From: JAEXNA01 sp037189585
GTDB taxonomy: Bacteria > Vulcanimicrobiota > Xenobia > Xenobiales > JADMJV01
Assembly (NCBI GenBank): GCA_037189585.1
Contig: JBBCJA010000046.1
Coordinates: 1 to 64,000 of the forward strand
Direction: 5' to 3'
DNA: 64,000 nt
Below the pieces are notes generated by a model, which was given only the letters and a program-made list of their open reading frames with translations, did not search any database and was not told the origin of the DNA. This document shows, piece by piece, positions 41,359 to 49,761 of the stretch. Every line of letters starts with the position of its first letter. The first letter of the stretch is position 1. The translations under genes were made by a program, and so were the position numbers.

Positions 41359-43191
41359 TCACTTCGGCAATACCCCGACCACCAAGAGGATGGCGAGGAT
41401 GATTCCCATCAAGCTTTCTCCAGCGATCAGACCCGAGGCGACAGGTACGACGTACCGTTCGGCTACCTTTTTGTAGAAGCGACGTAAGGCTTCCGCGATG
41501 GCGCTACCCAGGAACATCGCGATGGCGTTTCCGCCGGGAATGACCATGGCGATTCCCAATCCAGAGGCGGAAGGAACGAAGTTGCGCATCGAACGGGGAA
41601 GAAATTTTTCCAGTAGAGCCAGGGCTATTCCCAGCAATGCTCCGACCATGAAGGCGGAGCGGGCCGACGGGTCCAGGGCGTCGAGCCCGTGGGCGAAGGC
41701 TTCGGAGACGCCCGCCCAGACCAGGCACGCAGGCGCCGGCCAGTCTTCCCCGCCGAGCACGCTGGGGTCGGGAATCAGCAGATTGAAGGCGGGCACGACG
41801 CAGGCGGCCCCCGCGAGTACTCCAAAAAGTTGGGCGTAGAGTTGAAGCCTGGGCTTGGCTCCCAGCAGCCATCCGGTCTTCAGGGTGGTCAAAAGATCCG
41901 CCGCATGCAAGCCGATACCGCCCGTCACGTTGGCGCTCATTATGTTGCCTGACATGTTGCCCGGGGTCATGACTCCGTACAACGCTTGAGTCACCGGTCC
42001 CAGAGCCTTGGTGGGAGTCACATCGGTTTCGCCCGTCACTCGGGCCGCCACGAATCCCATGATGATGGCTAGCGGCACGGCCACGAGTCCGGCCCAGAGG
42101 GGGATAGCGAAAAGGTGGCTCATCAAGAACACGACCACGGGGGTTAAGACCAGCACTCCGCCGACAAACCAGGTGGCGGGGGCCTCAACCTCTTCCAGCG
42201 GGTCTTTCTCCACCGGACCTTTCTTCCAAAGGCGCGACAGGCTGGAGAAGGAGCGAAGCACGCTCTTGCCGTCGAGTAGGAACGAAGTCAGACCAGAGCT
42301 GACGAGAATGCCCGCGCCCGGCCAGAGGGTCCAGGCGATGATCGCTTTGTAGTTGACGGCCTCGATCAGTCCCCGTTCGAGGAGACTCGGCGCCAAAAAT
42401 CCGTAGGTCAGAAGACCGCCCAGCAAGAGCGACCACCCGGTTCGAAAGTTCATCAGCGCTCCCGCGCCGAGCAACACCACCTCGGTTTTGAAGGTGATGG
42501 TCCACTCTTTGGCCGCGCGACCGGCAATCTGAAAAGGGAATTCTAGAGCACCGGGTAGGTTGAAGGGCATCCAGGAGGCTTTGACGTCGCGCAGGAAGGC
42601 CACCACTCCCCCGAACAGCGCGGCGACTCCTAGCGCCTTGGCCTTAGCCGTTCCGTCCGAGCCTTCTCCTTCAGCGTGCAGCGACCGAATGGTCTCGGCC
42701 GTCGCCGTTCCGGTGGGAAAGGGGAGAGCCTCCTTGTTGACCAACTGCCGCTTGATCGGGATGGCCACGAATACGCCCAGAGCCGCGATCACGCCGAACC
42801 AAAGGACCATCGACATGGTGTCGGGTCGTAGCGTGGTGATCATCAGAAGAGCCCCGAAGGCGGCCATGTTTCCGCCACCCGTCATGTAGCCGGCTCCGGA
42901 GGCCACGGTGGTCAGCGCGTTGTTCTCTAAAGCGCTCAGCGGCTTCACTCCGGCCGTGCTCAGCGCCTTGAAGATGGCGAAGGCGAGAATGCAAGCTGTC
43001 AGCGTGACCCCTAGACTCCAGCCTGTCTTGAAGAAGACGTACAGGTTGGACAGGCACATCACCGCCCCGATCATCATCCCCACGAGGACGGCTCTCACCG
43101 TCAGCTGAGGCTCGTCGGGGACGTAGACCTCGCGAAGCCATACGACTTCAGGATCTTCGGAGGCTTGAGGTGGGAGGTTGGCTTCTTGCAT
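41359..43191 (-). CDS. OPT family oligopeptide transporter
   Basis: 610 residues with about 14-16 membrane segments. Segments 'AVLVGMMIGAVMCLSNLYVFFKTGWSLG', 'GAGYMTGGGNMAAFGALLM', 'LPFPTGTATAETIRSLHA' and 'GVMTPGNMSGNIMSANVTGGIGLHAADL' (quoted in short pieces of the family pattern) are those of bacterial OPT proteins. It would import peptides or metal-chelate peptides by proton symport. It is upstream of the lipoprotein hydrolase on the same strand, 48 bases apart. Confidence 0.93.
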   Translation of the reverse strand: MQEANLPPQASEDPEVVWLREVYVPDEPQLTVRAVLVGMMIGAVMCLSNLYVFFKTGWSLGVTLTACILAFAIFKALSTAGVKPLSALENNALTTVASGAGYMTGGGNMAAFGALLMITTLRPDTMSMVLWFGVIAALGVFVAIPIKRQLVNKEALPFPTGTATAETIRSLHAEGEGSDGTAKAKALGVAALFGGVVAFLRDVKASWMPFNLPGALEFPFQIAGRAAKEWTITFKTEVVLLGAGALMNFRTGWSLLLGGLLTYGFLAPSLLERGLIEAVNYKAIIAWTLWPGAGILVSSGLTSFLLDGKSVLRSFSSLSRLWKKGPVEKDPLEEVEAPATWFVGGVLVLTPVVVFLMSHLFAIPLWAGLVAVPLAIIMGFVAARVTGETDVTPTKALGPVTQALYGVMTPGNMSGNIMSANVTGGIGLHAADLLTTLKTGWLLGAKPRLQLYAQLFGVLAGAACVVPAFNLLIPDPSVLGGEDWPAPACLVWAGVSEAFAHGLDALDPSARSAFMVGALLGIALALLEKFLPRSMRNFVPSASGLGIAMVIPGGNAIAMFLGSAIAEALRRFYKKVAERYVVPVASGLIAGESLMGIILAILLVVGVLPK

Positions 43192-43239
43192 GACCGCGCG
43201 GGTTCTTCCGAAGCCGAAGCTCTCCTTCGCGGGTTGGAG

Positions 43240-44184
43240 CTACCTCATTCCGAGAATGTCAGCTTCGAAGTCCATGTTGACTTCGCCGCCTTCGTTGTCG
43301 GCTAGGAGCTGTTTGGCGATGGCGGCGCAGACGGGATGAATTCCCGAGAAGTGATCTTTGCCCTGGAGCTCGTGGCAGTGGACGAGAGTGTTCCCTTCTC
43401 GTTGGGAGGCCTTTTGAAACTGGCGGAGCGAGCTGATGTTACCCTCGACTCCCTCGAAGATGTACAGCGGGGTTTTCAGAGAGGAGAGCCAGCGAAGCGG
43501 CTCGCGCATTTCAAACTCTTGGCGATTTCTGGTGTCGAAAGTGAAGCACTCGGGAGCGTAGTCTTCCACGGCGGCCACGGGGCCAAGACTAAAAACGGCT
43601 CGAAAGACGTTGCTTGCCTCCGCGGCTAGGATGGCTTTGGTTCCACCGGTGCTGTGTCCGGCAAGATAGATCCGTTCTGGGTCCACTCCGCTCTGCTTGG
43701 CTAGAAATTCGGCCGCCGCGAGGATGTCGTCGACCTCTCCGTAGCAGGTCTCGTCGGCGCCGGGGCTGGTGTTGCCGCCGCGTTGAGCCGGATACATCAT
43801 CACGATCCCGGCTTCCCGGATGACGGCCGCCGTCTGATCGTTGCTGGGGTCTTCCTCACTCCAAACATCGCCGATCGAATTGCCGAATCCGCCAAGAATC
43901 CAGATGACCGCAGGGTGTTTGTTTCCGTCTTTCGGGATATTGCTCAAGTAGGCCGGCATCGGTCCAAGCTTGCTGGAGTACTCGACGAGGGAGAAGAGGT
44001 CCGCGGGAGGCGTCTCCGGCTCGCCTTTTTCTCCGCTGGTTCGGGTCAGCTTGGTCTTGAATTGACTTCGGGCATGGGCGAAGGTTTGTGGGGGAGTGAG
44101 ACTCTCCTTAGAGCCTGTGGGCTCGGAGCGTTGGCATCCGGCAAGGGCCAGGACTAGAAGAGAAAAGAGAAAGAGCTTGCTCAT
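43240..44184 (-). CDS. Lipoprotein alpha/beta hydrolase
   Basis: 314 residues. Lipoprotein signal 'FLFSLLVLALAGCQRSEP' with lipobox LAGC. The hydrolase fold shows the oxyanion region 'PAVIWILGGFGNS', 'MMYPAQRGGNTS', the nucleophile elbow 'YLAGHSTGGTKAIL' (G-H-S-T-G) and the acid/histidine end 'HELQGKDHFSGIHPV'. Similar to S9-type or dienelactone-hydrolase-like carboxylesterases. Likely anchored in the periplasm. It precedes the OPT gene and could release the peptides that it imports. Confidence 0.88.
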   Translation of the reverse strand: MSKLFLFSLLVLALAGCQRSEPTGSKESLTPPQTFAHARSQFKTKLTRTSGEKGEPETPPADLFSLVEYSSKLGPMPAYLSNIPKDGNKHPAVIWILGGFGNSIGDVWSEEDPSNDQTAAVIREAGIVMMYPAQRGGNTSPGADETCYGEVDDILAAAEFLAKQSGVDPERIYLAGHSTGGTKAILAAEASNVFRAVFSLGPVAAVEDYAPECFTFDTRNRQEFEMREPLRWLSSLKTPLYIFEGVEGNISSLRQFQKASQREGNTLVHCHELQGKDHFSGIHPVCAAIAKQLLADNEGGEVNMDFEADILGMR

Positions 44185-44219
44185 TGAGTATCATCCTACT
44201 GTGAGAGTATCCTTGCTTT

Positions 44220-44648
44220 ATGAGCAAAGCGAAAAAGACCTCTGACGAGCCAGTTCTACTTTCCGGTGGCAACCCGCAGATTGCTAAGGGGTATGGCGAC
44301 CAGCCTGTGCGAGACTATATCGCCGCCATGCCGGGCTGGAAGAGTGAGGTCGGGCGTCGACTCGATGACCTGATCCAGAGAATCGTTCCTGACGTGAAGA
44401 AGGCGGTGAAGTGGAACTCGCCTTTCTACGGAGTAGAAGAGGGGAGCTGGTTTCTCAGCTATCACTGCTTCACCAAGTACATCAAGCTTACGTTCTTCCG
44501 CGGTCTGTCCTTGGACCCCGTTCCACCGGTCAGCTCCAAGAGCCAGGACACCCGCTACTTTCACATCTACGAAAATGAGGAGTGGGACGAAGCCCAAATT
44601 GGTGACTGGATCAAGCAGGCCAGCCAACTCCCGGGCGAGCGGATGTAA
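44220..44648 (+). CDS. DUF1801 (YdhG/YdeI-like) protein
   Basis: 142 residues, with 'VRDYIAAMPGWKSEVGRRLD' and 'KKAVKWNSPFYGVEEGSWF' matching the DUF1801 pattern; the W-N-S/P-F-Y core is the most conserved part. Soluble, frataxin-like fold in the family; role unknown. Divergent from the hydrolase gene, with 35 bases between the starts. Convergent with the signal peptidase gene. Confidence 0.9.
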   Translation: MSKAKKTSDEPVLLSGGNPQIAKGYGDQPVRDYIAAMPGWKSEVGRRLDDLIQRIVPDVKKAVKWNSPFYGVEEGSWFLSYHCFTKYIKLTFFRGLSLDPVPPVSSKSQDTRYFHIYENEEWDEAQIGDWIKQASQLPGERM

Positions 44649-44652
44649 CTAC

Positions 44653-45459
44653 CTACGGGAATTCTGTGCCCTCTCCGGGCCCCGACCAGATATAGCGGAG
44701 TTTGGCGTTGACATTTTCCAACGGTACGGAGCCGGCGTACCGGCTATCACGAGAGTTGTTGACGTTGTCGCCCATGAGGAAGACGTGGCCGGAGGGAACT
44801 TCGAAGGGCCCATAGTCCTCGCTGGGAGGCTCGACCCAGGGAGGTTGAAGGGGTTGCCCGTTGACCAAGAGCTTTCCATCGGAGACGTGTACTTGATCGC
44901 CTCCTAAAGCCACGACGCGACCGACCAAAGTCAGCTCCTCCTCGGGTCGGTGGTAGATGACGAGATCCATCGGTTTCGGTGGAGAGCTTCGATAGGCGTG
45001 CTGGTCGACAATGATCCGAGCCCCAACCTGCAGCGTCGGACTCATAGAGCTGCTAGGAATCCAGTAAGGCCGTGCCCCCCAACTCGGGAGCGTCGGTTTC
45101 AGGAGCAATATGAGGAAGGCGGGAAGGAGCAGCCAGTTTCCTAAAACTACCGCGAGATAGACCGCTGGTCGATTGTATCGCTTTGTGGGCTGTGGCTCTC
45201 TGGCCCGCCAGGCGGTTCGTGTCGCTTCGAGACTGACAGACAAAGGGATGAGCCACCCCAGCGTGCAGAGGACTTGAAATCCCGTATAGCCCCACCGAAC
45301 CCAAATATGGCTCGTGAGGACGAAGAGCAGACCGAGAGACAGCTCGGTTAGGTAAATGGCGACAGCTCGCCGTCCTTGGCCGTTGTAAAGTTGGCCCAGC
45401 CCTGGCACAAGCCAGGAGAAGAAAAAAGCTACCCAAGGAGACCGGCTCTTGTTGGTCAT
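44653..45459 (-). CDS. Signal peptidase I homologue lacking the catalytic lysine
   Basis: About 268 residues from ATG 45459. The first 110 residues carry four membrane segments starting 'SPWVAFFFSWLVPGLGQLYNG', a small TM2-like domain not usual in signal peptidases. The S26 domain follows: box B 'IPSSSMSPTLQVG' with the catalytic serine, box C 'DLVIYHRP', box E 'FLMGDNVNNSRDSRY'. In box D, where family members read I-K-R-V-V-G-L-P-G-D, this protein reads V-G-R-V-V-A-L-G-G-D: the general-base lysine is glycine. It may be inactive, use another base, or have become a chaperone-like protein. The frame stays open 44 codons upstream of the chosen ATG. Confidence 0.88.
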   Translation of the reverse strand: MTNKSRSPWVAFFFSWLVPGLGQLYNGQGRRAVAIYLTELSLGLLFVLTSHIWVRWGYTGFQVLCTLGWLIPLSVSLEATRTAWRAREPQPTKRYNRPAVYLAVVLGNWLLLPAFLILLLKPTLPSWGARPYWIPSSSMSPTLQVGARIIVDQHAYRSSPPKPMDLVIYHRPEEELTLVGRVVALGGDQVHVSDGKLLVNGQPLQPPWVEPPSEDYGPFEVPSGHVFLMGDNVNNSRDSRYAGSVPLENVNAKLRYIWSGPGEGTEFP

Positions 45460-45740
45460 CCCCCAAAGTTCTTTCCGGCTTATTTCACACCTTTGAGTTG
45501 GCGCGTCGCAGGGTTGTCGTCTCAGAGGCCCTCTAGGTTCGTGATTTCGTCCAACTGTTGTCTGGCCAACTTGAGACGATTGGGAGGTCATTCTCCCAGA
45601 GGGTAGCGGGGTTGGCGAGGTGAGCTCTCGGTCAGAGTCGAGCCGCGCAAGCTTGATGTCGCGGCCTGATGAAGCTTCCAGCTGGTCGTCGGTGTACCCT
45701 CGCTCTATGAAGAGTTTACGCTCGAGCTTCCCCTATCCCA

Positions 45741-45782
45741 GCTGTAGGTTGATGACCGGGAACACGCGAAGCCAGGAACTGC
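45741..45782. repeat. Left copy of a 42-bp diverged direct repeat
   Basis: Matches 46443-46484 at 35 of 42 positions. On the minus strand it encodes SWLRVFPVINLQLG and then a stop in one frame. It lies in the 341-base stretch 45460-45800, which holds no other gene I can support. Confidence 0.75.
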
Positions 45783-45800
45783 GAAACCGAAGGGAGTTTC

Positions 45801-46355
45801 ATGTCGAATTTGGACAAAGAGGAGCTAAAGCAGTTGGTCGCCCAAGCCGAGACGGCTTTGGAGAGAGAGGAGTTGCAGCTCGCGGAGGATCTCGGTCGAA
45901 GGGTCTTCTTGTACGACCTCGAGCACCAGGAAGCGCTATTGGTTGTAGCTCGGAGTTGCGAGGCCCAGGAACGACCTCATTCGGCGGCCTTGGCTTACAA
46001 ACAGCTTGGTCGTGTTAGCGGTTCTCAAAGCATCTTGGAGAAAGCGATCGAACTCTTTCTACAGGTAGAGCGTCCCGATGAGGTCAGCGAGTGCCGAGAA
46101 CTGATCAAGGAGATTGTCTCAGGGATAGAAGCTGAAGACGATGACCTGGCCGCCGCGAGGGCGGGCCGAACGACCGTTGTTGGTGGTAGTAACACGGTAG
46201 CGGAGATTACCGAGCCCGGAGTGGGAGTTGGTGTTACCAACGATTGCCTGGAGGACAAAGACGCGGTTCAACCCGACCGGCGACGCCCGATCTGGAGTAT
46301 GGCTCTTGCTCTGTTTTGCATTGCTGTGGCACTGCTTCTCCGGACCCTTCTATGA
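45801..46355 (+). CDS. Tail-anchored TPR-like protein
   Basis: 184 residues. Residues 1-110 are amphipathic helices of TPR type ('LAEDLGRRVFLYDLEHQEALLVVARSC', 'HSAALAYKQLGRV'). An acidic and Gly/Val/Thr-rich linker follows, then a C-terminal membrane segment 'WSMALALFCIAVALLLRTLL' at the very end, so the protein is tail-anchored with its body in the cytoplasm. GGGAG lies five bases before the ATG. It is flanked by 42-bp direct repeats (45741-45782 and 46443-46484). Confidence 0.8.
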   Translation: MSNLDKEELKQLVAQAETALEREELQLAEDLGRRVFLYDLEHQEALLVVARSCEAQERPHSAALAYKQLGRVSGSQSILEKAIELFLQVERPDEVSECRELIKEIVSGIEAEDDDLAAARAGRTTVVGGSNTVAEITEPGVGVGVTNDCLEDKDAVQPDRRRPIWSMALALFCIAVALLLRTLL

Positions 46356-46431
46356 AGGGGTCGCCAAGTTGCTTGGAGTTGATACGTATGCCGAGAACTC
46401 CCAGCAGCGGCCCCGTCAAGCCTAGTTTCTC

Positions 46432-46702
46432 GTTACCAAGGGGCTGTAAGTTGATGATCGAGAACGCACGAAGCCATGAACGGCACAGTTGCTGCCCTAA
46501 CTTGTGAACTTCCTCGGGGCCGAGTTTGAGAAGGGTGGAGGGACGCCAGTGAGCGGGAGCAGGCTCTAACTTTCACCAGGCGCAGAGGTGAGCCTTGCAG
46601 GATGCCGTATGTGGCTTGAGGAGCGGACTTGATTTGGTCCAACAGGTTCTGACAGCGAAGCTCATAGGTGGCCAGGAGATCTTGAGGTCGTGGAACCGTC
46701 AT
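46432..46702 (-). pseudogene. Probable frameshifted small gene after the PhyH-like gene
   Basis: Begins at an ATG that overlaps the PhyH-like stop (TGATG). The first 47 residues ('MTVPRPQDLLATYELRCQNL...') look coding. Near 46560 the sensible frame seems to change by one base: the other frame continues as APAHWRPSTLLKLGPEEVHKL...RSWLRAFSIINLQ, while the original frame becomes low-quality and stops at 46433. The end of the shifted frame is the part duplicated at 45741-45782, where it ends in a stop after the same peptide. It could also be a short intact gene read only in the first frame. Confidence 0.45.
46443..46484. repeat. Right copy of the 42-bp diverged direct repeat
   Basis: 35 of 42 positions match 45741-45782. 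The two copies are 702 bases apart and enclose the whole TPR-like gene. On the minus strand the same frame gives SWLRAFSIINLQ, so the amino-acid sequence is kept better than the DNA. Confidence 0.75.
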
Positions 46703-47298
46703 CACTCCCTCTCATGTTCCAAGTAGTCCACGTGAATGACGCGTCGGCGGGTGGGCTCGGTGGCGGGGGAGCTGGCGTGGAAAAGGAGAGGCCGCATCAT
46801 CAGAATGTCTCCGGGGTCCGCCTCTAAGACTCGTTCCTCGATTTCGCAGTCCCCTCGACGGAAATAGGGTTGGCGACCAAGTTGGTGGGAGCCTGGAAGG
46901 CAGCGAAGAGCGCCGTTGGAACTCGATGTGGGATCCAAGTGGAGTCTCAAAGTGAAGACGCGTTCCAGTTGATCTTTGGAGACCAGGAGCCGATCGTCTT
47001 CCTTGAGGTTGGTGTCCTGATGCCATCCGATACGCCAGTTCGCTTCCGGTTTCTTGTCGAACAAGATCACCCGGAGGGGCTGGGCCGCTCGTTGGAGAGG
47101 CAGACCAAAGAAGCGAGATGCCTCTTTCCGGATGACCTCGGAGAGACCGAGTAGGCCTCGCAAGCCATGGGACTGTGAAGGATAACGGGCCGCCAAAATC
47201 TCGACCTCGGCATCGAGAGCCTGTAGGAACGCACCGGTGGGTACTCGTCGAAAGAGAGTGAATCCGTCTCGTTCGAGATCGTTCCAAGGCGAGGCCAT
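46702..47298 (-). CDS. PhyH-like Fe(II)/2-oxoglutarate dioxygenase
   Basis: About 198 residues from ATG 47298. Starts 'NDLERDGFTLFRRVPTGAFL', the usual N-terminus of phytanoyl-CoA dioxygenase-like proteins. The iron ligands are seen as GWHQDTNLK (H and D) and a distal H in 'LLFHASSPATEPTRRR', with the 2-oxoglutarate-binding arginine after it. It hydroxylates a small substrate that cannot be read from sequence. Further in-frame sequence upstream of the ATG lacks any domain. Confidence 0.88.
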   Translation of the reverse strand: MASPWNDLERDGFTLFRRVPTGAFLQALDAEVEILAARYPSQSHGLRGLLGLSEVIRKEASRFFGLPLQRAAQPLRVILFDKKPEANWRIGWHQDTNLKEDDRLLVSKDQLERVFTLRLHLDPTSSSNGALRCLPGSHQLGRQPYFRRGDCEIEERVLEADPGDILMMRPLLFHASSPATEPTRRRVIHVDYLEHERE

Positions 47299-47366
47299 AA
47301 TGTATAGTTTCTCAGAAGTGTTACCCCGACCTTTCGAGGAGCGGCCTGGTCCACGCATCATCTGGG

Positions 47367-47756
47367 TTAAACTAGCGCTAGCAGAATCAAGTGCCAGCTG
47401 GTGAAGGGAATCGTAAAGAGGCAAGCGAGCAATGCTCCCCAATAGGCGCGGTTGGCCGAGCGGGAGTCGTAGGCGAGATAGACTCCTCCGGTGGCGGCAA
47501 GGGAGACGAGGACCCAGTGGACGCCCCAAAGAGTGGCGATGAAGCCGTAGGATTCCCAGTTCTGAGTAGGGCGCTGTAGCTCCGCGGCCGCCGCCAGTAG
47601 CATGCCGAGAAATCCTAACAAGGGGACCGCCCAGGCCCCTAGTACGGCCCAGCGCCGCCGATTCGCGCCGCTTCCCGCGGCGTAGATTTCACCAATGAAA
47701 GCGCCAAAGCTCGCTAGAAGCGCACCCGCGATACCGGTCATCACGAAGGGGAACAT
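47367..47756 (-). CDS. Four-helix membrane protein, unknown function
   Basis: 129 residues; four hydrophobic segments ('VMTGIAGALLASFGAFIGEIY', 'WAVLGAWAVPLLGFLGMLLAA', 'GVHWVLVSLAATGGVYLA', 'YWGALLACLFTIPFTSWHLI', quoted in part) with short loops. Very similar in outline to small uncharacterised integral membrane proteins. It ends 69 bases before the PhyH-like start. Confidence 0.75.
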   Translation of the reverse strand: MFPFVMTGIAGALLASFGAFIGEIYAAGSGANRRRWAVLGAWAVPLLGFLGMLLAAAAELQRPTQNWESYGFIATLWGVHWVLVSLAATGGVYLAYDSRSANRAYWGALLACLFTIPFTSWHLILLALV

Positions 47757-47832
47757 AGAAACAAGTATCTGTTCGGAAGTAGCGTGGGTGTAGGGTCATT
47801 CGACCTTAATGTAACGTCATAGGGCCTTCTCG

Positions 47833-48336
47833 CTACCAACTGGGCTCTTTTTTGAGATTCTGAACGACCAGGCGCGTTTTGCCCTCTGTGCGAGGTAGAA
47901 CTACCGCGGAGTAAATGGCCCAACCATAAGGATAGGCGTTGGTCGTGGGCGCGGGGATGGTGAAGTGGACGTCCCTTCCACCGTTCTCGAATTCTTCTGT
48001 TCCCTTGTACTCAGGAAACCCGACGATGCGATTCCGTCCCACGGCGACGGCCACGACGCTCTGTTCGAAGTCAATGGTGAATCCGTTCAGAAAGGGATCG
48101 GGATTGGGAGGGGCGGGGAGTGTCTTATAGGGTGTCACAGGGGGGAGGTATTGGACGAAGGCCTTGAGCTCCTCGGCGCTGGTGATGAGGTAACTCTCGG
48201 GTGTCAGCGCATTCTGGTAAATATAGCCTTGCATGACGTCGGACTCTGGCTGGTCCTCGTCCTGAGCGATTGTGGGAAGGGTCAGGGCTAGTAAAGTGAG
48301 GGTCAGTAGGACAAGTTTACGTAACGGCTGGCGCAT
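47833..48336 (-). CDS. Exported PrcB-like protein
   Basis: About 167 residues from the ATG at 48336. Signal peptide 'RKLVLLTLTLLALTLPTIAQ'. The mature part ('ITSAEELKAFVQYLPP', 'TIDFEQSVVAVAVGRNRIVG', 'SAVVLPRTEGKTRLVVQN') follows the plan of the PrcB C-terminal domain: I-x-S-x-E-E-x...D-F-x-x-x-x-V-x-A-V-G...V. The family is linked to protease complexes. Assignment by pattern only. Confidence 0.7.
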   Translation of the reverse strand: MRQPLRKLVLLTLTLLALTLPTIAQDEDQPESDVMQGYIYQNALTPESYLITSAEELKAFVQYLPPVTPYKTLPAPPNPDPFLNGFTIDFEQSVVAVAVGRNRIVGFPEYKGTEEFENGGRDVHFTIPAPTTNAYPYGWAIYSAVVLPRTEGKTRLVVQNLKKEPSW

Positions 48337-48430
48337 GCAAGGCCATTCTGGTAGCCTTTGAGCCCGACCTCCACGGTGAAGCCCTTCTTGTCGACGGGCC
48401 GATGAAGATAAGGTATAAGCTGGATGGAGC

Positions 48431-48709
48431 ATGAAATTTGGACGAGTCAAACGCCAGCACGGAAGGCTTTCCGGGCTCGATGAGGTCTGTGATACGATCT
48501 TGCACCGGTGCGAGCAAGTCAGTCGTATCGTGCCGGGACGCATCAAGGTTCGCAAGGGGAATTCAAGGGGGCTCAAGGTGCAGTATCCTACCGATGCGGG
48601 ATTGAAGTGTCTTTATAGCGCACCGGGCACGATTCAAGAGGTCTTTCTCATCTGCACGGACCACGAGGCGACGAGGCTGTGGCTGGAGCAAAGCGGACTG
48701 CTGGACTAG
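48431..48709 (+). CDS. DUF2103-like putative metal-binding protein
   Basis: 92 residues. 'RIVPGRIKVRKGNSRGLKVQY', 'DAGLKCLYSAPGTIQEVFLI' line up with the DUF2103 pattern (P-G-R-I-x-x-x-x-G...L-x-V-x-x...G-x-K...G-x-x-Q-E-V-F). The family is most common in cyanobacteria and euryarchaea and has been called a predicted metal-binding protein. Several basic residues and one H-x-H-like start ('RVKRQHGRLSGL') fit a small RNA- or metal-binding protein. Divergent from the PrcB-like gene, about 95 bases apart. Confidence 0.7.
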   Translation: MKFGRVKRQHGRLSGLDEVCDTILHRCEQVSRIVPGRIKVRKGNSRGLKVQYPTDAGLKCLYSAPGTIQEVFLICTDHEATRLWLEQSGLLD

Positions 48710-48759
48710 CCTATGTAGGGCGGTTTTTGTAAGGTCGTCCCACACGGTTGTATCTCGGT

Positions 48760-49728
48760 TCAGTGCTTGGGATACGGAGCGGCGAGCACGCTCGGGTCGG
48801 TGTGGTAGCGTCGGAAGAGGCCGACGATGTAGGCCATCCGTTGTTCGATTCGGCTCCAGTCGGTGGCTTTGGAGTTGTGGAGTTTGTTGCTGACCCTTTC
48901 CCACCTGGTCAAGAATTCGTTAAGTTCCGGTAGTCGTATCGTTTCCAGACTCTCGGGGAAATCTCTCATTTGTGAGAGGGAAGGGACGTCCTCGCTGACC
49001 GACAGACTGAGCGCTCCGATCTCAAAACGCATCAGCCTTTTGGTCACGCACTTCTTCACGATGAACGGCATGGAGCTGGCGATGTACGGTTGCAGTTTCT
49101 GATGCTCGTGCAAGATGGCCAGAAGATTGGCGAAATAGACATGCTGACAGCGTTGGGATTCACTCCGCGCCAGCGCCGCCAGGCCATAGTGATGAAAGGC
49201 GTGGCGTAGTAGCGGCTCCGACAACCCTTCGCAGAACGATTCTAAACGCTCGGGTGAGAGAGCCTCACGACCTGGAAAAGTGTGGCAGAATCGAGCGGTT
49301 TGACGGCCGATGTCTTCGAGTACCAGGCGGTTTCCCTCCAGAACCAACTGGGCCGCTCTGCGACGGCTCCATCGAGCGATGGCGCGTCCGCACAAAGCCC
49401 CGGTGACAGAGCCAGTGACGAATCCGAGCGGATACCAGAAACGCCCGCCGAGATGACGAGCTACACCGAGTCCAACGAGCGCTCCTGAGATTCCGCCGGC
49501 TCGAGTTGCGTCGGAAAGGGCTGTGTCCAGGTCTTCCTGACGAATGGTGACCCCGGCTTTCTTCGAGCCCCAGACAGCCCAAGAATGAAAGTTCGCTCCG
49601 GTATCCACCCCGAGAACTCCCCTTAGCGCTTCCGACAGAGCAAAGTGGGCCTCGGTGATCGCGCGATTGTAGGATGCCGGATCTTTGTCGGAAAGGGCCT
49701 CCTCAACGAGGCTCTCTAGAGTGTCCAT
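48760..49728 (-). CDS. Unknown protein with central membrane segments
   Basis: 322 residues. N-terminal helical 85 residues, then a glycine-rich hydrophobic pair ('GGISGALVGLGVARHLGG', 'WYPLGFVTGSVTGALCGRAI') like the membrane-inserting hairpin of EcsC-type proteins, then a long soluble helical part. No enzyme motif. It lies 34 bases downstream of the subtilase stop on the same strand and may be co-transcribed with it. Confidence 0.7.
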   Translation of the reverse strand: MDTLESLVEEALSDKDPASYNRAITEAHFALSEALRGVLGVDTGANFHSWAVWGSKKAGVTIRQEDLDTALSDATRAGGISGALVGLGVARHLGGRFWYPLGFVTGSVTGALCGRAIARWSRRRAAQLVLEGNRLVLEDIGRQTARFCHTFPGREALSPERLESFCEGLSEPLLRHAFHHYGLAALARSESQRCQHVYFANLLAILHEHQKLQPYIASSMPFIVKKCVTKRLMRFEIGALSLSVSEDVPSLSQMRDFPESLETIRLPELNEFLTRWERVSNKLHNSKATDWSRIEQRMAYIVGLFRRYHTDPSVLAAPYPKH

Positions 49729-49761
49729 GAAGAATGGCTTCCACGCTTTCGCGCCTGGACC

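Noticed and set aside
45620..46018. Plus-strand reading frame of 132 codons before and across the TPR gene start
   Set aside because: It overlaps the TPR gene in another frame, is rich in Ser/Arg/Gly as expected for a shadow, and has no SD or domain.
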